From Amycolatopsis keratiniphila subsp. keratiniphila (GTDB taxonomy: Bacteria; Actinomycetota; Actinomycetes; Mycobacteriales; Pseudonocardiaceae): 63,564 nt of DNA. Below are positions 50,363 to 59,134 of the stretch, in pieces. Each line of letters opens with the position of its first letter. The first letter of the stretch is position 1. Position numbers and translations under genes: made by a program. The stretch spans positions 372,496-436,059 of the forward strand of contig NZ_LQMT02000019.1 in assembly GCF_001620365.2 (NCBI RefSeq), written 5' to 3'. The notes beneath the pieces were generated by a model. That model did no database searches. It saw only the letters and a program-made list of their open reading frames with translations, and was not told the origin of the DNA.

Positions 50363-51865
50363 CTAGTCCGAACCGGTGAGCGCCTCCACCAGCTCCTCGG
50401 CGGTCGCGGAGTCGTCCAGCAACTTCCCCACGTGGGCCTTCGTGCCCCGCAACGGCTCCAACGTCGGGATCCGCACGAGCGATTCCCTGCCGACGTCGAA
50501 GATGACCGAATCCCACGACGCCGCGGCGATGGAGTTGGCGTACTTCTCCAGCGTGCGGCCCCGGAAATAGGCCCTGGTGTCCGAAGGCGGGGTCGTGACC
50601 GCCTCCAGCACCTCCTCCTCGGTCACCAGGCGCTTCATCGAACCCCTGGTGACGAGCCTGTTGTACAGGCCCTTGTCCAACCGGACATCCGAGTACTGCA
50701 GGTCGACCAGCCGCAACCGCGGCGCGCCCCAGGCCAGCTGGTCCCGCGCGCGGTAGCCCTCGAGCAACCGCAGCTTCGCCGGCCAGTCCAGCCTGTCCGC
50801 GCATTCCTGGGGGTCCCGTGCCAGCGCGTCGAGGATCTCGCCCCAGACCCGCAGGACCTCCTTGGAGGCCTCGTCCGCGCCGGTGCGCTCCAGGTTCGCC
50901 GACGCGATCTCGTGGTAGGCGAACTGGAGGTCCAGCCCGGTGTACTTGCGCCCGTTGGCCAGCGACACCTTCGCCTTCAGCGTGGGGTCGTGGCTGATCT
51001 GGTGCACGGCGCGCACCGGCTCGTCCAGTTTCAGGTCGTCGAACCGGATGCCCGCCTCGATCAGGTCCAGCACCAGCGCCGTCGTGCCGACCTTGAGATA
51101 CGTCGAGTACTCGGCCAGGTTCGCGTCGCCGATGATGACGTGGAGACGGCGGTACTTGTCCGCGTCGGCGTGCGGCTCGTCGCGGGTGTTGATGATGCCG
51201 CGTTTGAGCGTCGTCTCCAGGCCGACCTCGACCTCGATGTAGTCGGACCGCTGCGAGAGCTGGAAGCCCGCTTCCTCGCTCTGCTGCCCGACGCCGACCC
51301 TGCCGGAACCGGTGATCACCTGACGGGAGACGAAGAACGGCGTCAGTCCCCCGATCACCGCGGTGAACGGCGTCGACCGTTGCATCAGGTAGTTCTCGTG
51401 GGTGCCGTAGCTCGCGCCCTTGCCGTCGACGTTGTTCTTGTACAGCTGCAGCGGGGGCTGCCCGGGGACGGTGGCCGCCTTGCGCGCCGCCTCCTCCATG
51501 ACCCGTTCGCCCGCCTTGTCCCAGATGACCGCGTCGCGCGCGTTCGTCACCTCGGGCGCCGAATACTCCGGGTGAGCGTGGTCGACGTACAACCGCGCCC
51601 CGTTGGTCAGGATCACGTTCGCCGCGCCGAGGTCCTCGACGTCCGGATCGTGCCCTGGGCCGCTGGGGCCGGTCAGGTCGAACCCGCGGGCGTCGCGCAG
51701 GGGTGATTCCACCTCGTAGTCCCAGCGTGCCCGCCTCGCCCGCGGGATGTCCGCCGCGGCCGCGTAGGCCAGCACGACCTGGGTCGAGGTGAGTACCGGG
51801 TTCGCCGTCGCGTCGCCCGGCACCGCGATGCCGTACTCGACTTCGGTTCCCATGATCCGCCGCAT
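50363..51865 (-). CDS. dop: Pup depupylase (deamidase) Dop
   Basis: About 500 residues from ATG 51865 (MRRIMGTEVEYGIAVPGDA, with the E-x-E catalytic signature). Distinguished from PafA by the Dop loop region (VESPLRDARGFDLTGPSGPGHDPDVED). Blocks LYVDHAHPEYSAPEV, LYKNNVDGKGASYGTHENYL, IINTRDEPHADADKYRRLHVIIGDAN and HQISHDPTLKAKVSLANGRKY match the family. It removes Pup from tagged proteins; deamidation of PupQ is not needed with the Glu-ended Pup. Its start is 43 bp from the divergent Nudix gene. Confidence 0.96.
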   Translation of the reverse strand: MRRIMGTEVEYGIAVPGDATANPVLTSTQVVLAYAAAADIPRARRARWDYEVESPLRDARGFDLTGPSGPGHDPDVEDLGAANVILTNGARLYVDHAHPEYSAPEVTNARDAVIWDKAGERVMEEAARKAATVPGQPPLQLYKNNVDGKGASYGTHENYLMQRSTPFTAVIGGLTPFFVSRQVITGSGRVGVGQQSEEAGFQLSQRSDYIEVEVGLETTLKRGIINTRDEPHADADKYRRLHVIIGDANLAEYSTYLKVGTTALVLDLIEAGIRFDDLKLDEPVRAVHQISHDPTLKAKVSLANGRKYTGLDLQFAYHEIASANLERTGADEASKEVLRVWGEILDALARDPQECADRLDWPAKLRLLEGYRARDQLAWGAPRLRLVDLQYSDVRLDKGLYNRLVTRGSMKRLVTEEEVLEAVTTPPSDTRAYFRGRTLEKYANSIAAASWDSVIFDVGRESLVRIPTLEPLRGTKAHVGKLLDDSATAEELVEALTGSD

Positions 51866-51908
51866 ACCCACCACCCTACGGGGTCGGAGGCGTGCGACGA
51901 TGCCCCCC

Positions 51909-52427
51909 ATGTCAGGCAGTGACGAACTCGTTGCGCTCTATGACCTCGACGGAACCGCGGTGGGGGCGGCCACGCGCGCCCGGGTCCGCGCCGAAGGCCT
52001 CTGGCACGCGGCGGGCGTGGTGTTGGTCCGTTCGAGTGACGGAGAGCGTGTCTACGTGCACCTCCGCACGGCCACCAAGGACGTCTATCCCTCCACATGG
52101 GACTGCTGGGCAGGCGGCATCGTCGCCGCGGGCGAGACCCCGGAGGAATGCGCACGCCGGGAACTGGCCGAAGAACTGGGTGTTCACGGAGTGGAACTGC
52201 GCCCGCTTTTCGTCCACGTCACCGACGACGACACGATCCGTGCCCACAACTTCGCCTTCGAAACGCGCTGGGACGGCCCTTTCGTCCATCAGCCGTCCGA
52301 AGTGGTCGAAGGACGCTGGCTGACGCTGAGTGAGTTGCGTTCGTGGCTCGAGGATCCGGAGAGCCGGTTCATCCCGGACGGGCGTCTGGGCGCCTTGGAG
52401 TGGTTCCGGCGGGAAGACGCGCGCTAG
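51909..52427 (+). CDS. Nudix hydrolase
   Basis: 172 residues from ATG 51909. The Nudix box runs from GGIVAAGETP to the REL-x-EEL sequence (G-x5-E-x7-R-E-x2-E-E-L-G), with the metal-binding glutamates intact. An IDI-like N-terminus (ELVALYDLDGTAVGAATRARVRAEG) resembles isopentenyl-diphosphate-isomerase-type Nudix proteins. The substrate, a nucleoside diphosphate or diphosphate derivative, is open. Its TAG stop falls at the left boundary of a 162-bp mobile element. Confidence 0.9.
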   Translation: MSGSDELVALYDLDGTAVGAATRARVRAEGLWHAAGVVLVRSSDGERVYVHLRTATKDVYPSTWDCWAGGIVAAGETPEECARRELAEELGVHGVELRPLFVHVTDDDTIRAHNFAFETRWDGPFVHQPSEVVEGRWLTLSELRSWLEDPESRFIPDGRLGALEWFRREDAR

Positions 52428-52588
52428 GCCGTGACCTGTAAGTCTGTTCGATGGGCTTCGTGATCCAGGTGGTTCCTGACGGTGCGGGCGGATCGGCCTC
52501 GTACCGGGTCGTACTCGGCCGCATCCGCCCGTGCCGTCAGGGACCGCCTGGGCGCGAAGACCGCGAACAAGACTTGCAGGACACGGCC
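52427..52588. mobile_element. 162-bp MITE-like element, copy 1 (TA-flanked)
   Basis: Ends GGCCGTGACCTGTAAGTC / GACTTGCAGGACACGGCC are imperfect inverted repeats, flanked by TA on both sides (52425-52426, 52589-52590). The interior is also self-complementary: a 19-bp perfect stem (52475-52493 with 52523-52541). Copy 2 (62331-62492) has the same length and about 90% identity. It is too short to encode a transposase, so it is non-autonomous. TA duplication and a CTAG target fit IS630 or IS5(IS427)-type transposases (inference). Confidence 0.85.
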
Positions 52589-53193
52589 TAGGCCGAACGG
52601 AGGCGCTGCGCGACGATCGGCAGCAACCGCTTCGCCGCGTCCGTCGCCCGCGCTTCGGTTCCGGCGGTCACGCTGAGGGCGGAAACGAGCTTCCCCTTGG
52701 CGAGCAACACGGTGCACGTCGTGTCCTCGCACCACGCGCGCTGGACCTCGATGCCGGTCTGTTTCGCCAGGGTGAGTTTCCTGCCTTCGCAGTCCGCCTG
52801 GGTGACGACGTCCGAAGCGTCACGATCGGTGTACTCGGTGACCTGATGTTCCAGCGTCGAGCCGCTCGGGTACGACCACGACGCCGAACGGCTCGTGCCG
52901 CGGGTGAGACCGGTAAGGCAGCCGGACACCTTGCTCTCGCCCGGAACGACCTCTTCCTCGGCGACGTCCTCGTCGGTCAGCAACGCGGCGGAGACGGCCG
53001 CGGGAACGGGGGCCTGGGTCGTCGGCGGCGGAACCGGGTTCGCCTGCGGCTTGACCGAAGGCTGCGCGGGCTCGACCGTGGGCGTCGGTGTCGGGTCGTC
53101 GTAGTAGGTGTCGAGATCGTTGGGACGGTCGGCGCAGCCCGACAAACCGAACAGCGCGACCGTCGCCACCGCGAGCACCTGCCGATGACGCAC
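52588..53193 (-). CDS. Putative lipoprotein (unknown function)
   Basis: 201 residues from GTG 53193 (GGAGG 9 nt upstream). Type II signal VLAVATVALFGLSGC with lipobox Cys near residue 20, then a Pro/Thr-rich linker (DDPTPTPTVEPAQPSVKPQ) and a folded domain with four Cys (SGCLTGL, ADCEGRK, AWCEDTTCTVLL), probably two disulfides. Similar in plan to sensor-domain lipoproteins beside serine/threonine kinases, but none is present here. Its TAG stop is provided at the right boundary of the MITE-like element. Confidence 0.78.
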   Translation of the reverse strand: MRHRQVLAVATVALFGLSGCADRPNDLDTYYDDPTPTPTVEPAQPSVKPQANPVPPPTTQAPVPAAVSAALLTDEDVAEEEVVPGESKVSGCLTGLTRGTSRSASWSYPSGSTLEHQVTEYTDRDASDVVTQADCEGRKLTLAKQTGIEVQRAWCEDTTCTVLLAKGKLVSALSVTAGTEARATDAAKRLLPIVAQRLRSA

Positions 53194-53249
53194 TCTCGAG
53201 TCCTCCCCGATGTCCCGCCTGACGTTTGCCGCGAGACTAGTCCAGCCCT

Positions 53250-54203
53250 TCACCGCCACCCGAGGCAGGACCTGTGCCGCCAGTAAGCGGACGGCTCCTC
53301 GGCGAGCGTCGCGAGTTCCGCGAGCTCGTCGGCGGTCGGCTTCGCCTTGGCGGCAACGAGATTCTCCCGCAGCTGCCCCGTACTCGACGGGCCGATGACC
53401 GCGACCGGCAACCAGTCCTGAGCGAGCACCGCCGCGATGGCCACCGCGTCCGGCCCCGTCCCGTGCTCCCGCGCGATCCGCGCGAGCGGTGACGGCGGCT
53501 CGACCACGAGCCGTCCGTTCGCGACGGTTTCCTTGACCAGCACCCGTTTCCCGGCGGCGTGCGCTTCCGCGAGCGCCGGGCCGACGGAGGGTTCGAGCAG
53601 GTTCCACGTCGACTGCACGGCGCTGAAGACCGGGATTCCGGCCACCTCCAGCTCGAACGCCCGGCGCACCGCGTCCGCCTGGGCGGGCCCGGACGTGGAG
53701 AAGCCCACCGGGACACCGTCGGCGGCGAGTTCGGCGAGCGCGCCGATCAGCCGGTCGTCGGTGAACAGCGGACTGTCCACAGTGAGCGAGTGGACCTGGT
53801 AGAGCGAGACCGTCTTCCCCAGCAGGTCAACGGTTTCCGCCCACTGCTCGGCGAACCGCGCCGCGGTGTGCTCCTTGACCTCGTGCACCGGCGCGTCGAG
53901 CTTCCACTCCCCCACGTAGCGGTAGCCCCATTTGCTCGACACCGTCACGTCCGCGTGGCCGCGGTCGGCGAGCCAGCCGGCCAGGAACTCCTCCGAAGAA
54001 CCATACGAACGGGCGACGTCGATCCAGCGGACGCCCGCACCGTACGCGTCGTCCAGCACGTCGTAGGTGGCCGCACGCATCGCTTCGAACTCACGCCCCG
54101 GCGGCAGCGCCTCGGTCCGGCCGAGGTTGATGTACGCGGGCCTGCCGAGTGCCGCCAGCCCGACGGCGATCCGGTCGCCGACGGGGATTTCCGTGTCCGT
54201 CAC
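53250..54203 (-). CDS. Aldo/keto reductase
   Basis: 317 residues from GTG 54203. GVRWIDVARSYGSSEEFLAGWLAD holds catalytic Asp and Tyr; SSKWGYRYVG the Lys; YQVHSLTVDSPL the His. Together these form the AKR tetrad, and AVIGPSSTGQLRENLVAA is the NADPH-binding end. It reduces carbonyl compounds; substrate unknown. The start overlaps the stop of the upstream small gene (GTGA, 54200-54203), so the two are cotranslated. Confidence 0.9.
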   Translation of the reverse strand: MTDTEIPVGDRIAVGLAALGRPAYINLGRTEALPPGREFEAMRAATYDVLDDAYGAGVRWIDVARSYGSSEEFLAGWLADRGHADVTVSSKWGYRYVGEWKLDAPVHEVKEHTAARFAEQWAETVDLLGKTVSLYQVHSLTVDSPLFTDDRLIGALAELAADGVPVGFSTSGPAQADAVRRAFELEVAGIPVFSAVQSTWNLLEPSVGPALAEAHAAGKRVLVKETVANGRLVVEPPSPLARIAREHGTGPDAVAIAAVLAQDWLPVAVIGPSSTGQLRENLVAAKAKPTADELAELATLAEEPSAYWRHRSCLGWR

Positions 54204-54544
54204 AGGGCTCCTTCGTTCTTGTGGCGGAGGATCGCGAGCCACTGGCTCGAATTCTGTGCCTGCCGATGGAGCTTTTCGAGGCGGGCCGCCGGGGCCCGAA
54301 CGTAACCCTTGCCGAACACCGGCGCGATCTGACGGAGGCTGGCGCCCTCCTCCCTCGCGGCGAGCAACGCCCAGTCGGAGGCGTCGGCGCACGCCGCGGA
54401 AGCCCTGCGCAACTCGCCCAGCAGCTCGATCAGTTCGGGCGCGCTCACTTCGCCCGCCCGGACGGCGGCGGCCGTCGTTTCCAGCCAGGCCAGGACATCG
54501 GCTTCGGTGATCGGCGCGCGCGGGCGCCCGGAGGATTCGCTCAC
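54200..54544 (-). CDS. Small helical protein coupled to the aldo/keto reductase
   Basis: 114 residues. No domain recognised with confidence; ITEADVLAWLETTAAAVRAGEVSAPELIELLGELRRASAACADASDWALLAAREEGASLRQIAPVFGKG resembles a helix-turn-helix layout in its second half (AAREEGASLRQIAPVFGK). It may be a regulator or a partner protein. It is coupled by a 4-bp overlap to the reductase and starts ~145 bp from the divergent EamA transporter. Confidence 0.6.
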   Translation of the reverse strand: MSESSGRPRAPITEADVLAWLETTAAAVRAGEVSAPELIELLGELRRASAACADASDWALLAAREEGASLRQIAPVFGKGYVRAPAARLEKLHRQAQNSSQWLAILRHKNEGAL

Positions 54545-54688
54545 AGCCCGGAAGTATAGGTCGTTATACGGCGGGTTCGGCCGACCGCCACGCGGGAGGC
54601 GTCGACCACATCGTCCGAAAACCTCTGGAGCGCAAGGGGGATGCCGGGATTCACTGAGCGCGGACTTGTGGAATCAGGAGAAGGACAA

Positions 54689-55600
54689 TTGGGACGTTTC
54701 AGTATCGCGATCCGGTTCGCGGCGCTCGCGATCGTGTGGGGTGCGAGTTTTCTGTTCATCAAGGTCGGTCTCACCGGCCTGTCGCCCGCCCAGGTGGCGC
54801 TCTCTCGCGTCTGCCTCGGCGCGGTGGCACTGATAGCGATCGCCGCGTGGCGTCGTAAGCCGCTCCCCCGCGATCCGGCGCTCTGGGGCCACCTCGCGGT
54901 CGTCTCCGTGCTGCTGTGCGTCATCCCGTTCCTGTTGTTCTCCTGGGCCGAGCAGTACATCTCCTCCGGGCTCGCCAGCATCTTCAACGCGACGACACCG
55001 CTGATCACCATGCTCATCGCCGCCGCGGCCCTGCCGTCGGAACGGTTCACGAAGGCCCGCACGACCGGGCTGATCCTCGGCTTCCTGGGCGTGCTCACCA
55101 TCGTCGGGGTCTGGCAAGGGATCGACGTCTCCCACGAGCTGACCGCGCAGCTGGCCTGCCTCGGCGCGACGACCTGCTACGGGATCTCGTTCGTCTACGT
55201 GCGACGGTTCATCTCCTGGCGGAACCTCGACGCGCCGACCATCGCGCTCGGACAGGTCAGCTGCGGCGCCGTCGTGATGCTGGCGCTGGCGCCGTTCATC
55301 GCGACGACGCCGGTGCGCCTCGACACGCCGATCGTGCTCAGCATGATCGCGCTCGGGGCGCTCGGCACCGGGCTGGCCTACGCCTGGAACGCGTCGATCA
55401 TCGCGGCGTGGGGCGCGTCGAACGCCGCGGCAGTGACCTACCTCACACCTGTTGTGGGTGTCCTGCTCGGCGTTCTCGTGCTCGACGAACCCCTGGCGTG
55501 GAACCAGCCCGTCGGCGCGCTGCTCGTCGTTCTGGGGATCCTGGCCGCGCACGGGCGGCTCAGCCCGCGCAAAAAGGTCGAGGAACCCGTAGCCGTGTGA
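54689..55600 (+). CDS. EamA/DMT-family metabolite exporter
   Basis: About 303 residues from TTG 54689, chosen for the strong AGGAGAAGG 4-5 nt upstream (ATG 54641 has no spaced site). Ten hydrophobic helices arranged as two EamA repeats: FAALAIVWGASFLFIKVGL in the first and CYGISFVYVRRF onward in the second, ending VGVLLGVLVLDEPLAWNQPVGALLVVLG. Probably exports an amino acid or other metabolite. Confidence 0.88.
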   Translation: MGRFSIAIRFAALAIVWGASFLFIKVGLTGLSPAQVALSRVCLGAVALIAIAAWRRKPLPRDPALWGHLAVVSVLLCVIPFLLFSWAEQYISSGLASIFNATTPLITMLIAAAALPSERFTKARTTGLILGFLGVLTIVGVWQGIDVSHELTAQLACLGATTCYGISFVYVRRFISWRNLDAPTIALGQVSCGAVVMLALAPFIATTPVRLDTPIVLSMIALGALGTGLAYAWNASIIAAWGASNAAAVTYLTPVVGVLLGVLVLDEPLAWNQPVGALLVVLGILAAHGRLSPRKKVEEPVAV

Positions 55601-55602
55601 CG

Positions 55603-55647
55603 CGAAGGGGCCCTTCACCGCAACGCATGCGGTGAAGGGCCCCTTCG
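55603..55647. terminator. 20-bp perfect hairpin between EamA and arc
   Basis: Arms 55603-55622 and 55628-55647 with a 5-nt loop, between convergent stops (55600 and 55655). Strong bidirectional terminator. Confidence 0.85.
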
Positions 55648-55654
55648 GCTCGTG

Positions 55655-57457
55655 CTACAGGTACTGACCGGTGTTCGTGGCGGTGTCTATCGCCCGCCCC
55701 GAATCCTGGTTCTTGCCGGTGACGAGCGTGCGGATGTAGACGATCCGCTCGCCCTTCTTGCCGGAGATCCGGGCCCAGTCGTCCGGGTTGGTGGTGTTGG
55801 GCAGGTCCTCGTTCTCCGCGAACTCGTCGACGATCGCGTCCAGCAGATGCTGGACGCGCAGGCCGGGCTGCTTGGTCTCCAGCACCGACTTGATCGCCGA
55901 CTTCTTCGCCCGGTCCACGATGTTCTGGATCATCGCGCCCGAGTTGAAGTCGCGGAAGTACAGGACTTCCTTGTCACCGTTGGCGTAGGTGACCTCGAGG
56001 AACCTGTTCTCGTCCGTCTCCTCGTACATCCGCTCGACGGTGTGCTGGATCATCGCGTCGAAGGTCGCCTTCACGTCCCCGCCGAACTCGGCGAGGTCGT
56101 CCGCGTGGATCGGGAGACCGTCGGACAGGTACTTGGAGAAGATGTCCTTCGCGCCTTCGGCGTCCGGACGCTCGATCTTGATCTTGACGTCGAGCCGGCC
56201 CGGCCGCAGGATCGCCGGGTCGATCATGTCCTCACGGTTGGAGGCGCCGATGACGATGACGTTCTCCAGGCCCTCGACACCGTCGATCTCCGAAAGCAGC
56301 TGCGGGACGATCGTGGTCTCCACGTCGGAGGACACGCCCGAACCGCGGGTGCGGAAGATCGAGTCCATCTCGTCGAAGAACACGATCACCGGGGTGCCTT
56401 CGGAGGCCTTTTCCCGAGCCCGCTGGAAGATCAGGCGGATATGCCGCTCGGTCTCCCCGACGAACTTGTTCAGCAGTTCCGGACCCTTGATGTTCAGGAA
56501 GTAGGACTTCCCGTCCGCCGAGTCGCCGCGGGCTTCCGCGACCTTCTTGGCGAGCGAGTTGGCCACCGCCTTCGCGATGAGGGTCTTACCGCAGCCAGGA
56601 GGCCCGTAGAGCAGCACGCCCTTCGGCGGGCGCAACTGGTACTCCTGGTACAGATCCGCGTGCAGGAACGGAAGCTCGACGGCGTCGCGGATCTGCTCGA
56701 TCTGCCGGGTGAGGCCACCGATGTCCTCGTACCGGACGTCGGGCACCTCCTCCAGCACGAGATCCTCGACCTCCGCCTTCGGCACGCGCTCGTAGGCGTA
56801 ACCGGCCTTCGAGTCCACCAGCAGGGAATCGCCCGGCTTGAGGGGCTGTTCGGCCAGCGGATCGGAGAGCAGGACGACCCGCTCCTCGTCCGCGTGCCCG
56901 ACCACCAGCGCACGGGGGCTACCGCCCTCGACGTCCGGGGCCAGCACCTCGCGCAGCGCGCAGACCTCGCCGATCCGCTCGAAGTCACCGCCTTCGACGA
57001 CGGTGAGCGCCTCGTTGAGCCGCAACGCCTGTCCGCGCTGCAACGACGAGACCTCGACCGCGGGTGAGACCGAAACCCGCATCTTGCGGCCCGCGGTGAA
57101 CACGTCCACCGTGTTGTCCTCGTACGCGGTGACGAACACGCCGTAACCGCTCGGAGGCTGGGCCAGCCTGTCGACCTCCTCCCGCAACGCGAGCAACTGG
57201 CCACGCGCCTCGCGGAGCGTCTCGACCAGTTTCGTGTTGCGTTCAGTGAGTTGGCTCACGCGTTCCGACGCCTCGGCGAGTCGCTGCTCCAGCACTCGGT
57301 TCTGACGTGGGGAATCGGTGAGCTTCCGGCGCAGCAGGGCGACTTCCTCCTCGAGGAAGCGGATTTGACGTGCCTGCTCGTCGGACGTGGTTCCAGCTCC
57401 GGTCGTTTCTGAAGGGTCGGCCTCCTCGCGCCGACCTCCGGGAAGGTCATGATGCAT
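55655..57457 (-). CDS. arc: Proteasome-associated AAA ATPase ARC (Mpa)
   Basis: 600 residues from ATG 57457 (GAGGAGG 6 nt upstream). N-terminal coiled coil (~25-98, LEEEVALLRRKL ... LREEVDRL) that binds Pup, a double OB region (~100-240), then the AAA module: Walker A 285-292 (GPPGCGKT), Walker B ~357-364 (VIVFFDEMD), ASNREDMIDPAILRPGRLD. The C-terminus GQYL is the HbYX-like tail that opens the 20S gate, as in Mpa. It unfolds pupylated substrates. Upstream is a promoter of the PafBC-dependent type. Confidence 0.97.
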   Translation of the reverse strand: MHHDLPGGRREEADPSETTGAGTTSDEQARQIRFLEEEVALLRRKLTDSPRQNRVLEQRLAEASERVSQLTERNTKLVETLREARGQLLALREEVDRLAQPPSGYGVFVTAYEDNTVDVFTAGRKMRVSVSPAVEVSSLQRGQALRLNEALTVVEGGDFERIGEVCALREVLAPDVEGGSPRALVVGHADEERVVLLSDPLAEQPLKPGDSLLVDSKAGYAYERVPKAEVEDLVLEEVPDVRYEDIGGLTRQIEQIRDAVELPFLHADLYQEYQLRPPKGVLLYGPPGCGKTLIAKAVANSLAKKVAEARGDSADGKSYFLNIKGPELLNKFVGETERHIRLIFQRAREKASEGTPVIVFFDEMDSIFRTRGSGVSSDVETTIVPQLLSEIDGVEGLENVIVIGASNREDMIDPAILRPGRLDVKIKIERPDAEGAKDIFSKYLSDGLPIHADDLAEFGGDVKATFDAMIQHTVERMYEETDENRFLEVTYANGDKEVLYFRDFNSGAMIQNIVDRAKKSAIKSVLETKQPGLRVQHLLDAIVDEFAENEDLPNTTNPDDWARISGKKGERIVYIRTLVTGKNQDSGRAIDTATNTGQYL

Positions 57458-57487
57458 CGGGCACCTCCTCGGAGTGCTTTTCATTCC

Positions 57488-57510
57488 ACGGTACCGGCGA
57501 TCACCGACAA
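57488..57510 (-). promoter_or_regulatory. PafBC-type (RecA-NDp-like) promoter of arc
   Basis: Minus strand: TTGTCGGTG (57510-57502), N8, TACCGT (57493-57488), an exact match to TTGTCRGTG-N8-TAnnnT, the DNA-damage promoter used by PafBC in mycobacteria. The transcription start would be about 24 nt before the arc ATG, leaving room for its ribosome-binding site. The rest of the 362-bp gap 57458-57819 shows no gene; one CTAG-GGGGC patch precedes the next ATG. Confidence 0.7.
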
Positions 57511-57819
57511 TAAAAGGCCTTTCCGCATCACAAGATCGGCGCGTCGCGTTCCGGACGACCCGCCAGCACGTACCTTCGCGACGCGCAAGGGGCCATCCCG
57601 GTGCCGGGTCCGGCACACTCATGGTCACAATCCGTCCACCTGGCCTGACCTGCGACGGAATACCCGGCTCCGTCCGGGTGCAAACGGGTTTCCGGTCTCA
57701 GTTCGGCCCTAATCGAGCGGCGATCCGGCTCGATGGCTAGCATCGGGCGACGTTCGCCGGGGAGGCGGACCCGCAGGTCATGTTGAGCATTTTCGCAGAA
57801 CAGCTAGGGGGCACCAGCC

Positions 57820-58641
57820 ATGACATACCCGCCGCAGCAGCCCGGCGGCTACGGACAGGATCCGTACGGCCAGCAGGGCGGGTACCCGCAGAGCGGCCCC
57901 CAGCCGCAACAGGGATACCCCGGCGCCGGCCAGTACGGACAACAGGACCCGTACGGCCAGCAGCAGGGTGGTTACCCGCAGAGCGGTCCTCAGCCCCAGC
58001 AGGGGTACCCCGGCGGCACGCAGCAGTTCGGCCAGCCGGATCCGTACGGGCAGCAGCAGGGCGGCTTCAACGCGTACCCGCAGGAAGGCGGTTACGGCGG
58101 CGGGGAGCCACCCAAGAAAAAGAAGACCGGCCTGATCGTCGGCATCGCGATCGGCGCGGTCGTGCTGGTCGGTGGCGGTGTCACCGCCCTGGTCATCGCG
58201 CTGAACTCGGGTGACGACAACACGACGGCCGCGCCACCTTCCAGCAGTGCGGCTCCGTCGGAGGCGCCGTCCTCGTCGTCGCAGAAGCCGAGCTCGACCC
58301 GCACCAGGTCCAGCTCGCCGAGCACGTCGTCGACCCCCAAGGGCACCGGCCCCGCACCGCTGGGCAAGTCGACGCCGGAAGAGGTCTCCGAAGCGGTGTT
58401 CAACGCCTACAACTCGGGTGACGGCAAGACCGTCGCGCAGTCGGCCTGCCGCAGCGTGAACACCAAGGACGACATCTCGATCGCCAAGGATCTCAAGCTC
58501 GTGAAGGCCGGAGAGCTGTCGACCAGCGGAGACACGGCGAAGCTCCCGATCACCGCCACCACGAACGGCAAGACCGAGGACGGGAACCTCAACTTCAAGA
58601 AGGAATCCGACCTCTGGTGCTTCACCGGCGCGAAGCGCTGA
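57820..58641 (+). CDS. Gln/Gly/Pro-rich membrane protein
   Basis: 273 residues. Residues 1-~95 are disordered repeats of the PYGQQQGGYPQSGPQPQQGYP type; KKKKTGLIVGIAIGAVVLVGGGVTALVIAL is the single membrane helix (~97-127); a Ser/Thr/Pro stretch and an extracytoplasmic ~90-residue domain with two Cys (SACRSV, DLWCFTG) follow, resembling DUF4878/NTF2-like. Same body plan as the DUF4333 protein at 28513-29286, and related to the next gene. Function unknown. Confidence 0.8.
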   Translation: MTYPPQQPGGYGQDPYGQQGGYPQSGPQPQQGYPGAGQYGQQDPYGQQQGGYPQSGPQPQQGYPGGTQQFGQPDPYGQQQGGFNAYPQEGGYGGGEPPKKKKTGLIVGIAIGAVVLVGGGVTALVIALNSGDDNTTAAPPSSSAAPSEAPSSSSQKPSSTRTRSSSPSTSSTPKGTGPAPLGKSTPEEVSEAVFNAYNSGDGKTVAQSACRSVNTKDDISIAKDLKLVKAGELSTSGDTAKLPITATTNGKTEDGNLNFKKESDLWCFTGAKR

Positions 58642-58650
58642 TCCGGACCG

Positions 58651-59100
58651 GTGTCCGGCAAACTGACCGCCGTTCTCGTCGTTTGCGGCGCGGTCGTGGC
58701 CGGGGTCGTGGTGGGGCTGCTCCTGGTGGCCCCGTCCGGCTCCGACCCGGCCGCGTCGAGCGGTTTCACGCCCTCGCCGGGGCCGGGTTCCTCCCGCCCG
58801 GTGCCGGTGGATCCGGACGTGGCCGCGGTCGAGGTCGTCGGCAAGGCGATCGCCGCGGCCATCGTCAATCACGACGCGACGGCGTTCGGGAAGCTCACCT
58901 GCGTCCAGCAGTCCTCGGCCGATCTGGCCGAACTCGGCCGGAAATGGGCGGCCGCGGGCAAGGTCACCGCGACCGTCCCCGATCCGCCGTCGGTCAGCGG
59001 CGACTCCGCCTCCGTGACCGTTCACGTGGAAGGCGCGGGTGGCCAGAAGGACACGCCGTTCCCGCTGAAGAAACGCGACGGCAAGTGGTGCGTGCCCTAG
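58651..59100 (+). CDS. Small anchored extracytoplasmic protein (NTF2-like)
   Basis: 149 residues from GTG 58651. N-terminal helix (LTAVLVVCGAVVAGVVVGLLL) as signal anchor, a Pro/Ser linker, and a domain VDPDVAAVEVVGKAIAAAIVNHDATAFGKLTC ... DGKWCVP that parallels the C-terminal domain of the preceding protein (Cys near both ends). The two genes are adjacent (10 bp) and probably one operon, arisen by duplication of the domain (inference). Role unknown. Confidence 0.75.
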   Translation: MSGKLTAVLVVCGAVVAGVVVGLLLVAPSGSDPAASSGFTPSPGPGSSRPVPVDPDVAAVEVVGKAIAAAIVNHDATAFGKLTCVQQSSADLAELGRKWAAAGKVTATVPDPPSVSGDSASVTVHVEGAGGQKDTPFPLKKRDGKWCVP

Positions 59101-59134
59101 CCGTTGATACCTGCCGGCCGCCGCCGGACCGGGG

